DNA of 64,000 bases. Origin: Schizochytrium sp. CCTCC M209059 (lineage: Eukaryota > Sar > Bigyra > Thraustochytrida > Thraustochytriidae). Of this stretch, positions 26,088-35,623 are shown piece after piece. The number at the start of each line of letters is the position of its first letter. Positions within the stretch are counted from its first letter, which is position 1. Both the position numbers and the translations under genes were made by a program. The notes beneath the pieces were generated by a model. It was given only the letters and a program-made list of their open reading frames with translations, had not been told where the DNA came from and searched no databases. Location: NCBI GenBank assembly GCA_000818945.1, contig KN805403.1:106145-170144 (forward strand), given 5' to 3'.

Positions 26088-28124
26088 ATGTTCAAGCATC
26101 TCAAGCACAATGTGCGCAAAAGCCTCGATCGGCCGCGCAGCGACATGTACACGAACCGCCAAGCGCCAGTGCTGCGCACAAAGGTACAGAATCTTATGCC
26201 TCCCCCGGAGGTGAACGCGGAGCTCGCCGAGGACGAGATGGACGCCAGCTTCTTTGTCACGGCTTGGGACATGCGCTCGCAGAGCATCGAGTCGTTGGCC
26301 GAAATGAAGGATCTCTTTCCTGTCGGCTTTGACGTCTACGTTGTCGGACTGCAGGCCTGCACGGACCTGCCCGCAACCGTGGACAAGTGCATGCAGCACC
26401 TAACCCGCGACGGCACCGAGTTCAAAGAGTTCTCGCACCTCATGGTCACCGCAGAGGTCGGCCGTCCTGCTCTCGGACTCATGATCTTCGTCCGCGCTTC
26501 CCTCGTCGAAGATGGGGCCATGGAAATGTCCCAAATGGACACCGTCCGAGACCGGAGATTCTCCATGCTGCCGATGCTTCTCGATCGCTCCGTGCTCGAG
26601 CTGACAGGCCCAGGCGTGGACACGACGCGTGGCTCTGGACAGACCTCGGCATCGCATCGAACGCATTCGGCGCCTGCCACGGGCAGTCGCGGCGCCCTGA
26701 CGATGCGTTTCAATTACTTTGACACCAACTTGCTCTTTGTCCACATCAAGCAAGCATCCGTGGCGGAGCTAAACGAGATGCTCGAGCGCGTGCGCCCAGA
26801 AAACTTTGCGCACGTCTTTCTCTTTGGCGACTTTGGCAGTGACGCTCTTGACGCGTACAGCGAACTTACCTCGCGATTGTTGCTCGAGGATTTCGATGAG
26901 GTACCCGCACTATTTCAGAGGTCTCGCTACATGGTGCTCACCCGCTCGCAGGACGAGGAGATGAGCAAGCTTCTCTTCTCAAACGTTCATGGACACTATC
27001 TCATTTCGCAGCAGCGCAGCGGCACAACGTCGCTGCCAGAGGCCCCTTACTCCACCTATAGGGTCCACGGAGGCGCCGGTGTGGCCCGAGGAACCGTGCC
27101 TCCTCCCCCGTCGTCGCATGCGCAAATGGTGACGCGCGTTTCGGCCCACTCGCAGCTGCCCCCGCCGCTGCCGCCTCCAGAGGAGGCTGACGAGGAAACA
27201 GATCGCGACTTCGAAGACTGGAATGATGACGGCGCGTTTCCTCCGCCTCCGCCGCCACCGCCGCCCGAGCCCATGTCCACTCATTCTCGACAGGGCCGCG
27301 GTGGTCATCGCCAAAAGGGACCCTCATACGAGGCCGAGCACAAGAGTCAATCCAGCGATGAGGGCCCTCCGGGTCTTGGACGCCATGCTGCCCGCGGACA
27401 TCAACGCTCGGGCCAAGGCACCCTTCTTCGCAAGGCGATTCAGTCGCTGCGGCTTACTGCCGACTCTGTGCGCCACAGAGAGACCCTCGGCAGGTGCGCC
27501 GTTTGTGAGGAAGCGATCAGGGACGCGTCGGATATGGTGCAGTCAATGGGCAAAACGTATCACCGGGATTGCGTCCGCTGCGACGACTGCGGTAAGCTCA
27601 TTAACTCGCAATTCTACGTTGTTAATGGTCGCATGCTGTGCCAGCGCTCCTACGCAAATCTGTACCTAGCGCAACGATGCTTTGGCTGCGGCGAGACCGC
27701 CGATCCCAAGGACCATTTGCTCCGCGTCGGGGATAAGGTTTTTCACATTGACTGCTTCAAGTGCACCGAGTGTCTCGTTCAACTTTCCTCACTTGCGGAG
27801 AACGGCACGGACCTTGAGGCCGATGACTTTGTCCTTGACGAGGATCGTGGTCTCCTCTGCGCTATTCACGGTGCCAAACAGCAGTGCGTTGGCTGTGGTG
27901 CCCCGGCCCCTGCAAAAGACGCCGTGCAAGTCACGCTGGACGATGGTCAAAAGGCCGTTTTTCACAAGGACTGTTTCCGCTGCGCCACTTGCGACAAACC
28001 AATTGCCGAACTTGGCGGCGTCTACGTCATGTACAAGGAGAACTTTTTCTGTCAAGAGGACTACGACAGCTTGCGTTCCGCCGCCAAGGCTGCTTTGCAA
28101 GAGGAAATGCGCGAGCATGCATAA
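26088..28124 (+). CDS. Degenerate inositol-5-phosphatase-like domain fused to three LIM domains
   Basis: 678 residues from ATG 26088 (MFKHLKHNVRKSL). Residues about 50-305 follow the order of an inositol polyphosphate 5-phosphatase (IPPc) domain: FFVTAWDMRSQ, VGFDVYVVGLQA, LGLMIFVRASL, a strand pair NYFDTNLLFVHIKQ and HVFLFGDFGSDAL. The catalytic signatures are altered: GLQE is GLQA, GDLNYR is GDFGSDA and no CDRIL block is seen, so it is probably inactive. A Pro-rich linker follows (about 335-415). Three LIM domains close the protein at about 470-525, 531-595 and 600-660 (CxxC, HxxC, CxxC, Cxx[H/D]). The last ligand of LIM1 is Ser rather than Asp/His/Cys. Likely a cytoskeletal or membrane adaptor (inference). 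Confidence 0.75.
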   Translation: MFKHLKHNVRKSLDRPRSDMYTNRQAPVLRTKVQNLMPPPEVNAELAEDEMDASFFVTAWDMRSQSIESLAEMKDLFPVGFDVYVVGLQACTDLPATVDKCMQHLTRDGTEFKEFSHLMVTAEVGRPALGLMIFVRASLVEDGAMEMSQMDTVRDRRFSMLPMLLDRSVLELTGPGVDTTRGSGQTSASHRTHSAPATGSRGALTMRFNYFDTNLLFVHIKQASVAELNEMLERVRPENFAHVFLFGDFGSDALDAYSELTSRLLLEDFDEVPALFQRSRYMVLTRSQDEEMSKLLFSNVHGHYLISQQRSGTTSLPEAPYSTYRVHGGAGVARGTVPPPPSSHAQMVTRVSAHSQLPPPLPPPEEADEETDRDFEDWNDDGAFPPPPPPPPPEPMSTHSRQGRGGHRQKGPSYEAEHKSQSSDEGPPGLGRHAARGHQRSGQGTLLRKAIQSLRLTADSVRHRETLGRCAVCEEAIRDASDMVQSMGKTYHRDCVRCDDCGKLINSQFYVVNGRMLCQRSYANLYLAQRCFGCGETADPKDHLLRVGDKVFHIDCFKCTECLVQLSSLAENGTDLEADDFVLDEDRGLLCAIHGAKQQCVGCGAPAPAKDAVQVTLDDGQKAVFHKDCFRCATCDKPIAELGGVYVMYKENFFCQEDYDSLRSAAKAALQEEMREHA

Positions 28125-28502
28125 ATTCTTTTCGGGGAAGTTCTCATGCATGTCATGTCGACAAGCGAGACTCCGTACTTGCTTGCTTGCTTGCGTGCGT
28201 GCATGTATGCAAGGAGTGGCCTTATCGCACCCGTGACGCACGATGCTGGTTTGCTTGTTTCTCTCTCTCTCTCCCTCTCTCTCTCTGTGCGTCACCTTAA
28301 TTCTACTTCTTTTATTCTTTTTTCTTTTTGCAACCCTTCTTTTGCCCATCATGTCAACTATACCTGCGTGCGTTGAGATTGCTGAAACCACAAAGACGGC
28401 TTTATTGTGATGGAGATTTTACAAAAACTTATTTTTCTGTTTTGTTTTGATTTGCTCTTTGTGTTCCTGCCCTCCCACACTCGCAAATGGAGAACAAATG
28501 GA
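28125..28502. other. Convergent spacer with CT repeat
   Basis: 378 bases between convergent stop codons. CTCTCTCT dinucleotide run at about 28260-28287, and TTGCTTGC/GCGTGCAT short repeats at about 28180-28207. No gene seen. Confidence 0.55.
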
Positions 28503-30122
28503 TCATGCAGAAGAGCGTGAGAACCAGTAATTCACACTCAACGACGGAGTTAGCGACCGCACATAATGCCACATGCCCTGGGGAATATACAAGGTGTCGC
28601 CTGGTTGCAAGACGACACATTTTCCTTGTGCTTTGGCATACTTGGGATACTTTTCGAGGTCTGGCTTGCCCACATCTACGGCGCTCGTGTTACCCTGCGC
28701 CAAAAATGCCTCGCCATCGTGTTCATCAACGTCTTTGGACGTAGAGGCATCGGCGCTACTCTGGGCAGAGCGAGACCCCTTTGAAACATAAAGCTCTTCA
28801 AATTGACTACCATCGAAGAGGACCACATACTTGGCACCCGCCACCTGTATGAGAAAGTTGTCGTATGAATCGTAGTGGAGAAGCGTCACGGTCTCGTCTG
28901 TTCCGAGCCACACTGACGAGGCATCGAGCGTTGCGCCTTCGTACGCGCAAAAGCGGGGCATTGGCGCCATGCGAAGAAGTTCTGGGAGCTGCTCGAGCAA
29001 GTTGTGCTGAGCAAGATAAGCAACCTCCTCTCCAGCAGGAACATTTTCGGCGGTCTCGCGACATCGAGGCGCAACATAATTGGACAAGAACTCTCCCAGC
29101 TTGGTCACTTCCTCCTTCATGCTTTGGAGTCGAGACCCAATTTCTACCGGGACGCGACGATTACCGTACCGCGACACGAAAAAGTCGAGGTCGCACCACG
29201 ATGTAAGCGCAGGCCAGTCATCTACCATGCCTTTGATGACCACTGCGCGGCCCTGGTCGCCTGGGAGACAGTACTTTGCCAAATCCTCCAAACTCGGCTT
29301 ATTGAGCACCTCCTTGTCCCCTTGAAGTGGTTCAATTTGAGCGCCAGGCGAGAGTTTTTGGCGCAATTCTCCGGCGTCAAATTCTCGAGCTTCTACGGCA
29401 GCGCGATCAGGGAATCGAACGCCCTTGACTTTGGCGTCTTCATAGGCTGGGCATTGCGGAGCCACCAGACGGAAAATAAGGTTTACCTCTTGTTTGGGTG
29501 CACCCATGATAAAGGCCAAGTCAGCGTTTTCTACGCAGCGTTCGACATCTCCCAGGGCCAAAGCAGCGGCAGCCATCATGGACCGGGAAAGCACAAAGGC
29601 TTCCTTCCAGCAACGGTGCGCCGTAGATCGGTCGGAGAGCATGGCCTTCCATGCAGCGTCTTGGACTTCATCGGCGATCTTGAGGCACTTTTCGGCATCT
29701 TCGTCGTTGTGCTGAAGGGCCACCACGGCTGCCTCAAGCTTATCGCCCAGGTCGGGCCTGTCAACAGCGTTTCGCAAGTCTTCCGCTGTTGCTGGCACGG
29801 TCTGCGAAGCAAAGATGCGGCATCGCACCACTACTGCACGCGTTGCCGCAGCGAGACGAGGGTCTTTGCTCGAGTCTCCGCGAGGACGCTTCGGGTCCGG
29901 GCCTTGCTCTTTGGGGCCACCACCATCTTCTTTGCCCTTTTCCTCAACAAGGGGCCTCTTGCGACTTTGTGAGTCCGAGGATAGAGTCTGTTTCGCCAAC
30001 GGCGGTTGCGACGGAGAGCTCGATATCGCGGGCCCGGTCACGGGCGGCGACTCTTCATCGCTGCTGTCAGCGAAAAGGTCCATGGCGTTCTCGATTGATC
30101 TATGCATCCTGATCAGGGCCAC
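28503..30122 (-). CDS. JmjC (JMJD5/KDM8-like) 2OG-Fe(II) oxygenase
   Basis: 539 residues. The N-terminal 80 residues are acidic/Ser-rich with a basic cluster (KRPR), consistent with nuclear location. A helical region (about 90-240) resembles the N-terminal helical part of JMJD5. The JmjC/cupin domain runs from about 270 to 537. Iron ligands are H416 and D418 (LLHYDSYDN) and H519 (PQGMWHYV); the 2OG-contacting Lys is K431 (GAKYVVLF). The end, SLSVNYWFS, is typical of the JMJD5/cupin_8 group. JMJD5 is an arginyl C3-hydroxylase and has also been described as a protease or demethylase. All catalytic residues are present. The ATG at 30122 or the one at codon 14 (MDLFADSSDEE) could be used. Confidence 0.82.
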   Translation of the reverse strand: MALIRMHRSIENAMDLFADSSDEESPPVTGPAISSSPSQPPLAKQTLSSDSQSRKRPLVEEKGKEDGGGPKEQGPDPKRPRGDSSKDPRLAAATRAVVVRCRIFASQTVPATAEDLRNAVDRPDLGDKLEAAVVALQHNDEDAEKCLKIADEVQDAAWKAMLSDRSTAHRCWKEAFVLSRSMMAAAALALGDVERCVENADLAFIMGAPKQEVNLIFRLVAPQCPAYEDAKVKGVRFPDRAAVEAREFDAGELRQKLSPGAQIEPLQGDKEVLNKPSLEDLAKYCLPGDQGRAVVIKGMVDDWPALTSWCDLDFFVSRYGNRRVPVEIGSRLQSMKEEVTKLGEFLSNYVAPRCRETAENVPAGEEVAYLAQHNLLEQLPELLRMAPMPRFCAYEGATLDASSVWLGTDETVTLLHYDSYDNFLIQVAGAKYVVLFDGSQFEELYVSKGSRSAQSSADASTSKDVDEHDGEAFLAQGNTSAVDVGKPDLEKYPKYAKAQGKCVVLQPGDTLYIPQGMWHYVRSLTPSLSVNYWFSRSSA

Positions 30123-31062
30123 AGATTTGTTTTCTTATTTTATGCGCTTGATGTGCGTACGAGCTTCTAAAATATTTCTAAGTCAAATTCATCGTGAGCT
30201 TTTCCACAAGTCGAAGGAGTTATTTAGATTTTTACTTTGCGTGAAAGAAACGAAACCATCACAGATAGGCCTAGGCCTAGGCCCCTAGACCTTGGTGGTT
30301 CCGAGTCGTGCAAGAAAAATTATTAAATGTCGTAAAGAGCTTTTCGCAAAAAGAATTAATAAAATTTTCGAGGGAGCGAAACGAGGTGATGGTTCGTCAA
30401 AACAGTAAAGTCCCACTCTACACGCGATGACGAAATCGCGCAAAAAAAACCAACTCGTTCAAAGATCATTTCTCCTTGCAGGTCGGCAAGAGTCATGACT
30501 CGTGGGAGTTACTTGAAGGATAAACGAAAGCTTCAATGTTGCTAATGCACCAGAAAATTGGGGGAAGGCTTATGAGGCAAAAGCCATGAGCACGCTGACG
30601 AGACCCAAATGCGCGATAGCGACCTGATGATTGGTCGACTTTGTTCGAAGATCGATGAAAATTATGCCTTCTTGTTCTCCCCCCTCCTCAATGAAAAAAA
30701 CGGACAGAGAGAAGAATGACAAAGCTTCATATTTTTGCTAATGTTGAGGATTTGAGGAGCGATGGTAAGACAATGCCATGAGCACGCTGACGAGGATGCA
30801 GTGGCAAAACTCGTAGCGTCTCGGCCCGCCTGCTAACTGTTGACGAAAAGGTAAGATGCATCGTTCGTTCCCAAGACGGGCGCGCACGTCGATGAAACGC
30901 CCAACCAAAGCATCATTCTACTTTTCCCTGTCTGTCAGCCTGCTTCAAGTTACTCCAAAGCAATATGTCGAGGCGAAAAGGGAAAACAAGCCGCAGAGAA
31001 AGGGCGCACGATGGTGGAGCCGAAGCTGAGGAGAGGAAATGTCGTTTTGCGGCTGTGAAAAT
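30123..31062. other. AT-richer spacer with duplicated ~193-bp element
   Basis: 940 bases without a supported ORF. Contains a nested TAGGCC repeat (30264-30288) and two copies of a diverged about 193-bp unit anchored by AAAGCTTCA (30527; 30721) and by an identical 20-mer (30583-30602; 30775-30794). It includes the promoter of the JmjC gene. Confidence 0.5.
30583..30794. repeat. Identical 20-mers marking a diverged tandem duplication
   Basis: GCCATGAGCACGCTGACGAG occurs at 30583-30602 and 30775-30794, in direct orientation 192 bases apart. The flanks align only loosely. Short RTGATGA/CTGA-like words nearby could fit box C/D snoRNAs, but no terminal stem was established. Confidence 0.7.
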
Positions 31063-31476
31063 CTAGGCAGAGCTGCTCTCAGGCGCAGAGGGCACAGGGG
31101 CAACGGCCTCCACAGGGTCTCCGGACAAAGGCTGCGCGAGCGCATTGTCTGCGGACGGATGCGAGGTGGTTGTGGTCGCGGCGTTGAGGTACGGGTTGCG
31201 AACGGTCTCGACAAACTTTTCGTATCCAGAGCGCAGCGCGGCGTTCCAGTTGCGGCGAAAGGACGCCGCCGCCTGGTCAATGTACGGGCTGAAGAGCGTA
31301 TCTTCCGCCGCGGGCCGCTTGCGCGCGGGCGGCGCGCCGTCCGGGTTGATCTCGTGCCTGAGGCTCCGGAGCCCGACGTCCATCTGGCTCAGGTGCGACA
31401 TGACGTACGCGTCCATGGCCACGTACGCGCCGCCGCCCACCAGCGACCCCAGTACCAGCGACCGCAGCCGACCCAT
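31063..31476 (-). CDS. Small protein with N-terminal TM helix (137 aa)
   Basis: Begins MGRLRSLVLGSLVGGGAYVAMDAYVM, one Gly-rich hydrophobic helix directly at the N-terminus, followed by a conserved-looking helical stretch (HLSQMDVGLRSLRHEI) and a second one (FRRNWNAALRSGYEKFVETV). The last 35 residues are Ala/Pro/Ser/Thr-rich. A Gly-rich N-terminal membrane helix plus short amphipathic helices recalls mitochondrial inner-membrane MICOS subunits such as Mic12/Mic13, but identity is too weak to name it. The clean frame and position between genes support a real gene. Confidence 0.55.
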   Translation of the reverse strand: MGRLRSLVLGSLVGGGAYVAMDAYVMSHLSQMDVGLRSLRHEINPDGAPPARKRPAAEDTLFSPYIDQAAASFRRNWNAALRSGYEKFVETVRNPYLNAATTTTSHPSADNALAQPLSGDPVEAVAPVPSAPESSSA

Positions 31477-32192
31477 GCTTGCGCTCTCGCGTGCTCGCGT
31501 GCTCCCTCCCTCCCGCCTCTCCCGCTCCGCTCCCTCGCGCCCGACCCCTGCCGCAGCGCCGCGAGCTCGCTTTCGATCTGCTCGCGGTCGCTCCCGCGCT
31601 CCGAGTCGTCACCGGTGTCGCGGTGCAGCTCGAGGCCGCGCCGCGCCGCACACTGCAGCAAACGCCGCCACAATCGGGAATGCGCGCGCGCAAGTGGGTT
31701 ATAGCAAGATACGGCCGGTCGCCCTCGCCGCGAAAGCTTCGAGGCGGATGTAGGCCTAGGTATAGATAGTATAGACGGTCATGCAAATAGAGGGAGTGAC
31801 GCCGGCTTGCTCGAGGCTGGATGTCGAGCAGCTGCACAAGGCCGCTCGCAGGCTGCGTGTTTGGAGGAGTGTTTGTAGGCGGACGCCAAGAGGAGGAGAC
31901 GAAACGAGGTTAGTTACGTAAGGATCTAACATGTAGATGTAGGTAGACCTATCCAACCTCCATTTTTATTTTTATTGATTTTCTACCATACAAGTGGCAG
32001 AGGAGTACGTATCTCGACGAACGGGGATATCGCCGCTATGCAGAAACTCTTCACGAACTTTAAACGTGCATGAAATTGCATTAGAGCGCAGCCTGCCTTG
32101 TAGACGCGAGAGCTTTCTTCTTTTCAATAAAAAATGGTCATTTCTTCTAACTATGACTTTTCCAGCTTTGTGGCCCGCGCGCGGTGGCCCTT
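31477..32192. other. Intergenic region
   Basis: 716 bases between two minus-strand genes. The left part (to about 31750) is GC-rich promoter-like sequence of the small TM gene; the rest is AT-richer with a TTTTTATTTTTATTG run at about 31962-31978. No gene supported. Confidence 0.5.
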
Positions 32193-34196
32193 CTAGGCTT
32201 CAGACTTTGCATGATCTGCCTCCATTTTGCACGCCAAGCTCGCCGAGGATAAGGCATCTCTCACGACCTCTGCAATAGCCTCAGCAGTCCCAGGAGAATG
32301 ACGTAGGGCATGCCAAGCTTTCTCGAGAACCTTGTCGAAAACGGGGACGAGACGCGATGTACGAAACAAATAATGCCCACCGGCGCGCCTTTCGCCCAAA
32401 AGAGCTCTGCGAATTTGATCAAAAGGTTCCTTCATACGCTCTGTCAAGATGACATTGGCGCCAAAGGCGAAGGTGTCAGCGCGCAAGGCATGAAGAACCT
32501 TGAAATGAGCCTTCCAAGCGCTCCAAAGAATTTCCCCATTTAGCTTCAGTTCGAAAACGCCAGGCTCAAAACTAATGCATGAAAAGGCGTCTAACGTAGT
32601 CGAAAACGCATATTTGACTGGTTGGTCAGCATTTCCCGTCAGTAGAATCGTGCGCAAAGGCGCGACAGCCTCGACCCAGCCTGGATGTTCACTCCGCGTG
32701 AAGTCGCTGATCACTGCACGAATTGCTTCGGTTCCTGGATGAGCTAGCCGCACGCTGCCTGCATCTCGAGCGGATTGAGCTTCCTCTTCAGCAATCCACG
32801 CTTGAAGAAATTGCTCGCTCTTTGCGCCCAGTTGTTCTTCGCCACCCGACACTTGTGGGTGCTTAGACTGGTGTACAGGGGATTTTGGTCCTTGACCAAA
32901 GATTTCTATAAATCGAGTCTCAAGCTCGTCAAGCTTTTTCTGGGTCGAAATGATGGACTGTGACAGCTGCATTCGCAGTTTATCGTCTTGTTCGTGTGTC
33001 CCTTTATCTCCGACTGTGTGCGAGGCATTGGGTCCCTCGCTTCGATTCGTTGTCGAAGCATGGCCCAGTCTGATGCCCGAAGGAAGAACTGGCGCGCCGT
33101 CCTGCTCATAGTGTGCAGACGAGCTCGAGGTACTCGTTTGCGCGGGCTTGGGCGTGCTAGGGGCAAAGGGGCGAAGCAGAACTTCTGCATTCGTGCCCAT
33201 GGTCTCGACGAGCTGATGAAAGATCCGCGTACGGGAAAGCGCTTGAGCATGCTCAACAACCCACCAAAAGTGCACTCCCTGATTCAGGTATTCCTTGGGT
33301 GGAGTAGGCCGAACGCGGCCAACGCAAAAGTAATGTTTTGCCGGAAGCCGCACAAACAAGTACACCGGCAGGTCGCCGTACGCAAGATCGTGCACCAGGG
33401 GTGAATCGATTGTCAAGCGCGCCTGCGTGAACCAGCTAAAGAAAAGGCGCGGCGTCGCTTTCGAAACCTCGCATCGAAACAAATTGGCATAGTAATCATC
33501 CGCAACAGGTGTTGCATTGACAAAGAGAGCATAACAGTTGCGGAATTTTTGCACACCGCTATACTTGTTGAAACGCGGGCGTTTGACACCCATTGCGTAC
33601 ATCACAGTCTGCTTGGGTGGGTATCGTTTAGGTACCCCACCCGGGAAGACAACCATGCCGACCCAGCTTTCCACAGCGTTGAGATTTGCCTGCGTGTCAT
33701 TTATGGCTCCTCCATCTTGGAGAGAGAGCGGTGCGTAAACGTGGGTATCGTCTTCGATGCCCAATTCATACTCTGTGTGCGGTGTGTTGTTGGATTTTAC
33801 AACGGGGTGAAACACATGCACCTCGTCATCATCGCCCACGACGTAAGCGCGAAGGTTGTCGCGTGAGGAATCTTTGTTACCGCGACGAAGTGGTCTTTGC
33901 TCGGACCTGTGGCCGACACCATCGAAAGCATGCGCTTCACCGCTGCGCCTGCCGCCGCCATCATGCACATCCTCGTTCTCCGACGAGCTTCCGCTCCCGA
34001 GTCTCGCGCGCCGCACGCGTCGCGACCTTCGCGAGGACGCGGCGCTCGGGCGAGGTCTTTTCGACGCTCTCTGGCCTCGAGAGCGCGCTCTCGGCGACCT
34101 CGCGTGCGCTTCGTCGTGGACCAGACCCAGCTCGCGCAGCGCGGCCGCGTTGCGCCGGATGTTCGCGAGGCGCCGCGCTTCGTAGTCGTCCTCCAT
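32193..34196 (-). CDS. Orphan nuclear-type protein (667 aa)
   Basis: I choose the Met at 34196 (MEDDYEARRLANIRRN); the frame is open to 34469, but that part is Arg-rich and overlaps the divergent promoter. The start matches a short helix seen in several nuclear proteins, RRxxNIxRNxxxLxxLGL, followed by basic patches (SKRPRPS; RRSRRVRR). A globular core, about residues 170-345, has aromatic strand-like blocks (SWVGMVVFPGGV, VMYAMGVKRPRF, RLFFSWFTQARL, LPVYLFVRLPAKHYFCVGRV). These loosely recall the strand and SW.TR.R pattern of DUF3427/SRA-like readers in restriction systems. The C-terminal half is helical. I cannot assign a family. Confidence 0.6.
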   Translation of the reverse strand: MEDDYEARRLANIRRNAAALRELGLVHDEAHARSPRARSRGQRASKRPRPSAASSRRSRRVRRARLGSGSSSENEDVHDGGGRRSGEAHAFDGVGHRSEQRPLRRGNKDSSRDNLRAYVVGDDDEVHVFHPVVKSNNTPHTEYELGIEDDTHVYAPLSLQDGGAINDTQANLNAVESWVGMVVFPGGVPKRYPPKQTVMYAMGVKRPRFNKYSGVQKFRNCYALFVNATPVADDYYANLFRCEVSKATPRLFFSWFTQARLTIDSPLVHDLAYGDLPVYLFVRLPAKHYFCVGRVRPTPPKEYLNQGVHFWWVVEHAQALSRTRIFHQLVETMGTNAEVLLRPFAPSTPKPAQTSTSSSSAHYEQDGAPVLPSGIRLGHASTTNRSEGPNASHTVGDKGTHEQDDKLRMQLSQSIISTQKKLDELETRFIEIFGQGPKSPVHQSKHPQVSGGEEQLGAKSEQFLQAWIAEEEAQSARDAGSVRLAHPGTEAIRAVISDFTRSEHPGWVEAVAPLRTILLTGNADQPVKYAFSTTLDAFSCISFEPGVFELKLNGEILWSAWKAHFKVLHALRADTFAFGANVILTERMKEPFDQIRRALLGERRAGGHYLFRTSRLVPVFDKVLEKAWHALRHSPGTAEAIAEVVRDALSSASLACKMEADHAKSEA

Positions 34197-34337
34197 GGCG
34201 CCGCGCGTTCGCTCGTTCTGGTCCTGCTGCGAACGGGTTTTGCAGCGTCCAGATAGCTCAGATCGCCTTTCCGCGGCGGCGAGGCAGCGGCGGAAGCGGC
34301 GGCGGCGACAGCAGCGGCAGCGGCGGCGGCGGGGACG
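34197..34337. promoter_or_regulatory. Compact bidirectional promoter
   Basis: Only 141 bases separate the start of the orphan nuclear-type gene (leftward) and the glutaminyl cyclase gene (rightward). It ends in a GGCGGCGG/CAGCGGCAG triplet-rich stretch (34271-34333). Both transcripts must initiate here. Confidence 0.6.
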
Positions 34338-35561
34338 ATGAGGAACCGACGCGCGCTGCAGGGCTGGCTGGCGACGCTCCTGGTCTCTGCGCTGGCGACC
34401 TGCGGCGGACGCGGCGCGACCGTGACGCCCAAGCTGTTCTCGTACAAGGTGGTCCGCGAGCTGGCGCACAGCACGAGCGCCTTCACGGAGGGACTCGCCT
34501 TCCGCGAGTGGGACGGCAAGCTCGTGGAGAGTACGGGGCTAAGTGGCGGGTCAAAGTTGATGCTTTACAATATTGACAAACAGGGAATTACCGTGGAGAA
34601 GGAGGTCAATTTTCCCAGCAGGCATTTTGGCGAAGGCATCGAATTCTTTGATGGCAAGCTGTACTCGCTCACATGGAAGAACCGCCGCATGCACGTCTTC
34701 GATCGCCATACGCTCGAACTTATTGATGGATTCCACTTTGATTTGGGCATCTACGAAGGGTGGGGTCTCACTGTAGCGCCGGACCGCTCGGGGCTTATCT
34801 CCGGCGATGGCTCGGAAATGCTGCATCGGATCGATCTCAATCACGGAAGCCCGCGAATAAGTGCACATCTCGCCGTTCGCGACTGTGCCAACGATATGCC
34901 GAGAGTTCGCGGTATCAACGAGCTCGAACTCATCCCCCGCGTCGTCTCGCACCCGGAGCAGGTTCCGATGCAACATGTAAATCATCCGCCTGCCAGGTTT
35001 GAGCGTCTCCGCGCGAACGTGTTGTATCACAATGAGACCGGAAGCAACAGTACTTTTGCGAACGTTTCGCCAGATGAAGATCCCCCGCTGACCACGGACT
35101 TGATTTGGGGCAACATCATATCGACAATGTGTGTGGCGATGATCAACCCGGACTCGGGCGACGTTGAAGGCTGGCTCTTGCTCGATGACATCTATGACAA
35201 GGTTGACACGTTCAACAAAGTTGCAAATGTAAGTTTCGTTCCTCTCCTCATATCCGCCGTGCGGAAAAGGACGTACATGATCAAGGTGCGAGACGACTAA
35301 CGTCGTGAGTTTTTCTTTTCGTTGCTATCCATCCTGACGGTCCAGGGTATCGCTTATCGCGCCATTGATGGCACCTTGTGGGTCACGGGCAAGGACTGGG
35401 AAAAGCTTTTCCAGATTGAGCTCGTCGATCACCCAGATCCAAGTAGTATTGACATCGCAAAGACGTGTCGTACGCGCTGGCATCTCGGGTACAGCGCTCT
35501 CAGGTCTCCCGGTAACGACCGCAACGATGATCGATGCGGCAGTACCGGAAACGCTCACTGA
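34338..35561 (+). CDS. Glutaminyl-peptide cyclotransferase (plant/bacterial type), 2 exons
   Basis: Exon 1 34338-35228, exon 2 35346-35561; the 117-nt intron has GTAAGT and CCAG ends, phase 0. The product is about 368 residues. The N-terminus (WLATLLVSALATCGGRGA) is a signal peptide. The five-bladed beta-propeller QC family is shown by FTEGLAFREWDGKLVESTGL, EGIEFFDGKLYSLTWKNRR and EGWGLTVAPDRSGLISGDGS. The splice restores the C-terminal signature VANGIAYRAIDGTLWVTGK. QCs convert N-terminal Gln of secreted proteins to pyroglutamate. An insert (about 195-260) is extra relative to bacterial enzymes. Without the splice the frame ends early at 35300, so the intron is needed. Convergent with the CID gene, stop codons 62 bases apart. 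Confidence 0.85.
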
Positions 35562-35623
35562 CCCGATATTTGAGGAGTCTACGTATACTACATGTAACAA
35601 GCAAGTTTGATGAAGGAGGAGGA

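Noticed and set aside
34338..35300. Glutaminyl cyclase as a single 320-residue ORF
   Set aside because: That reading loses the conserved NGIAY...LWVTGK block, which a GTAAGT/CCAG splice restores.
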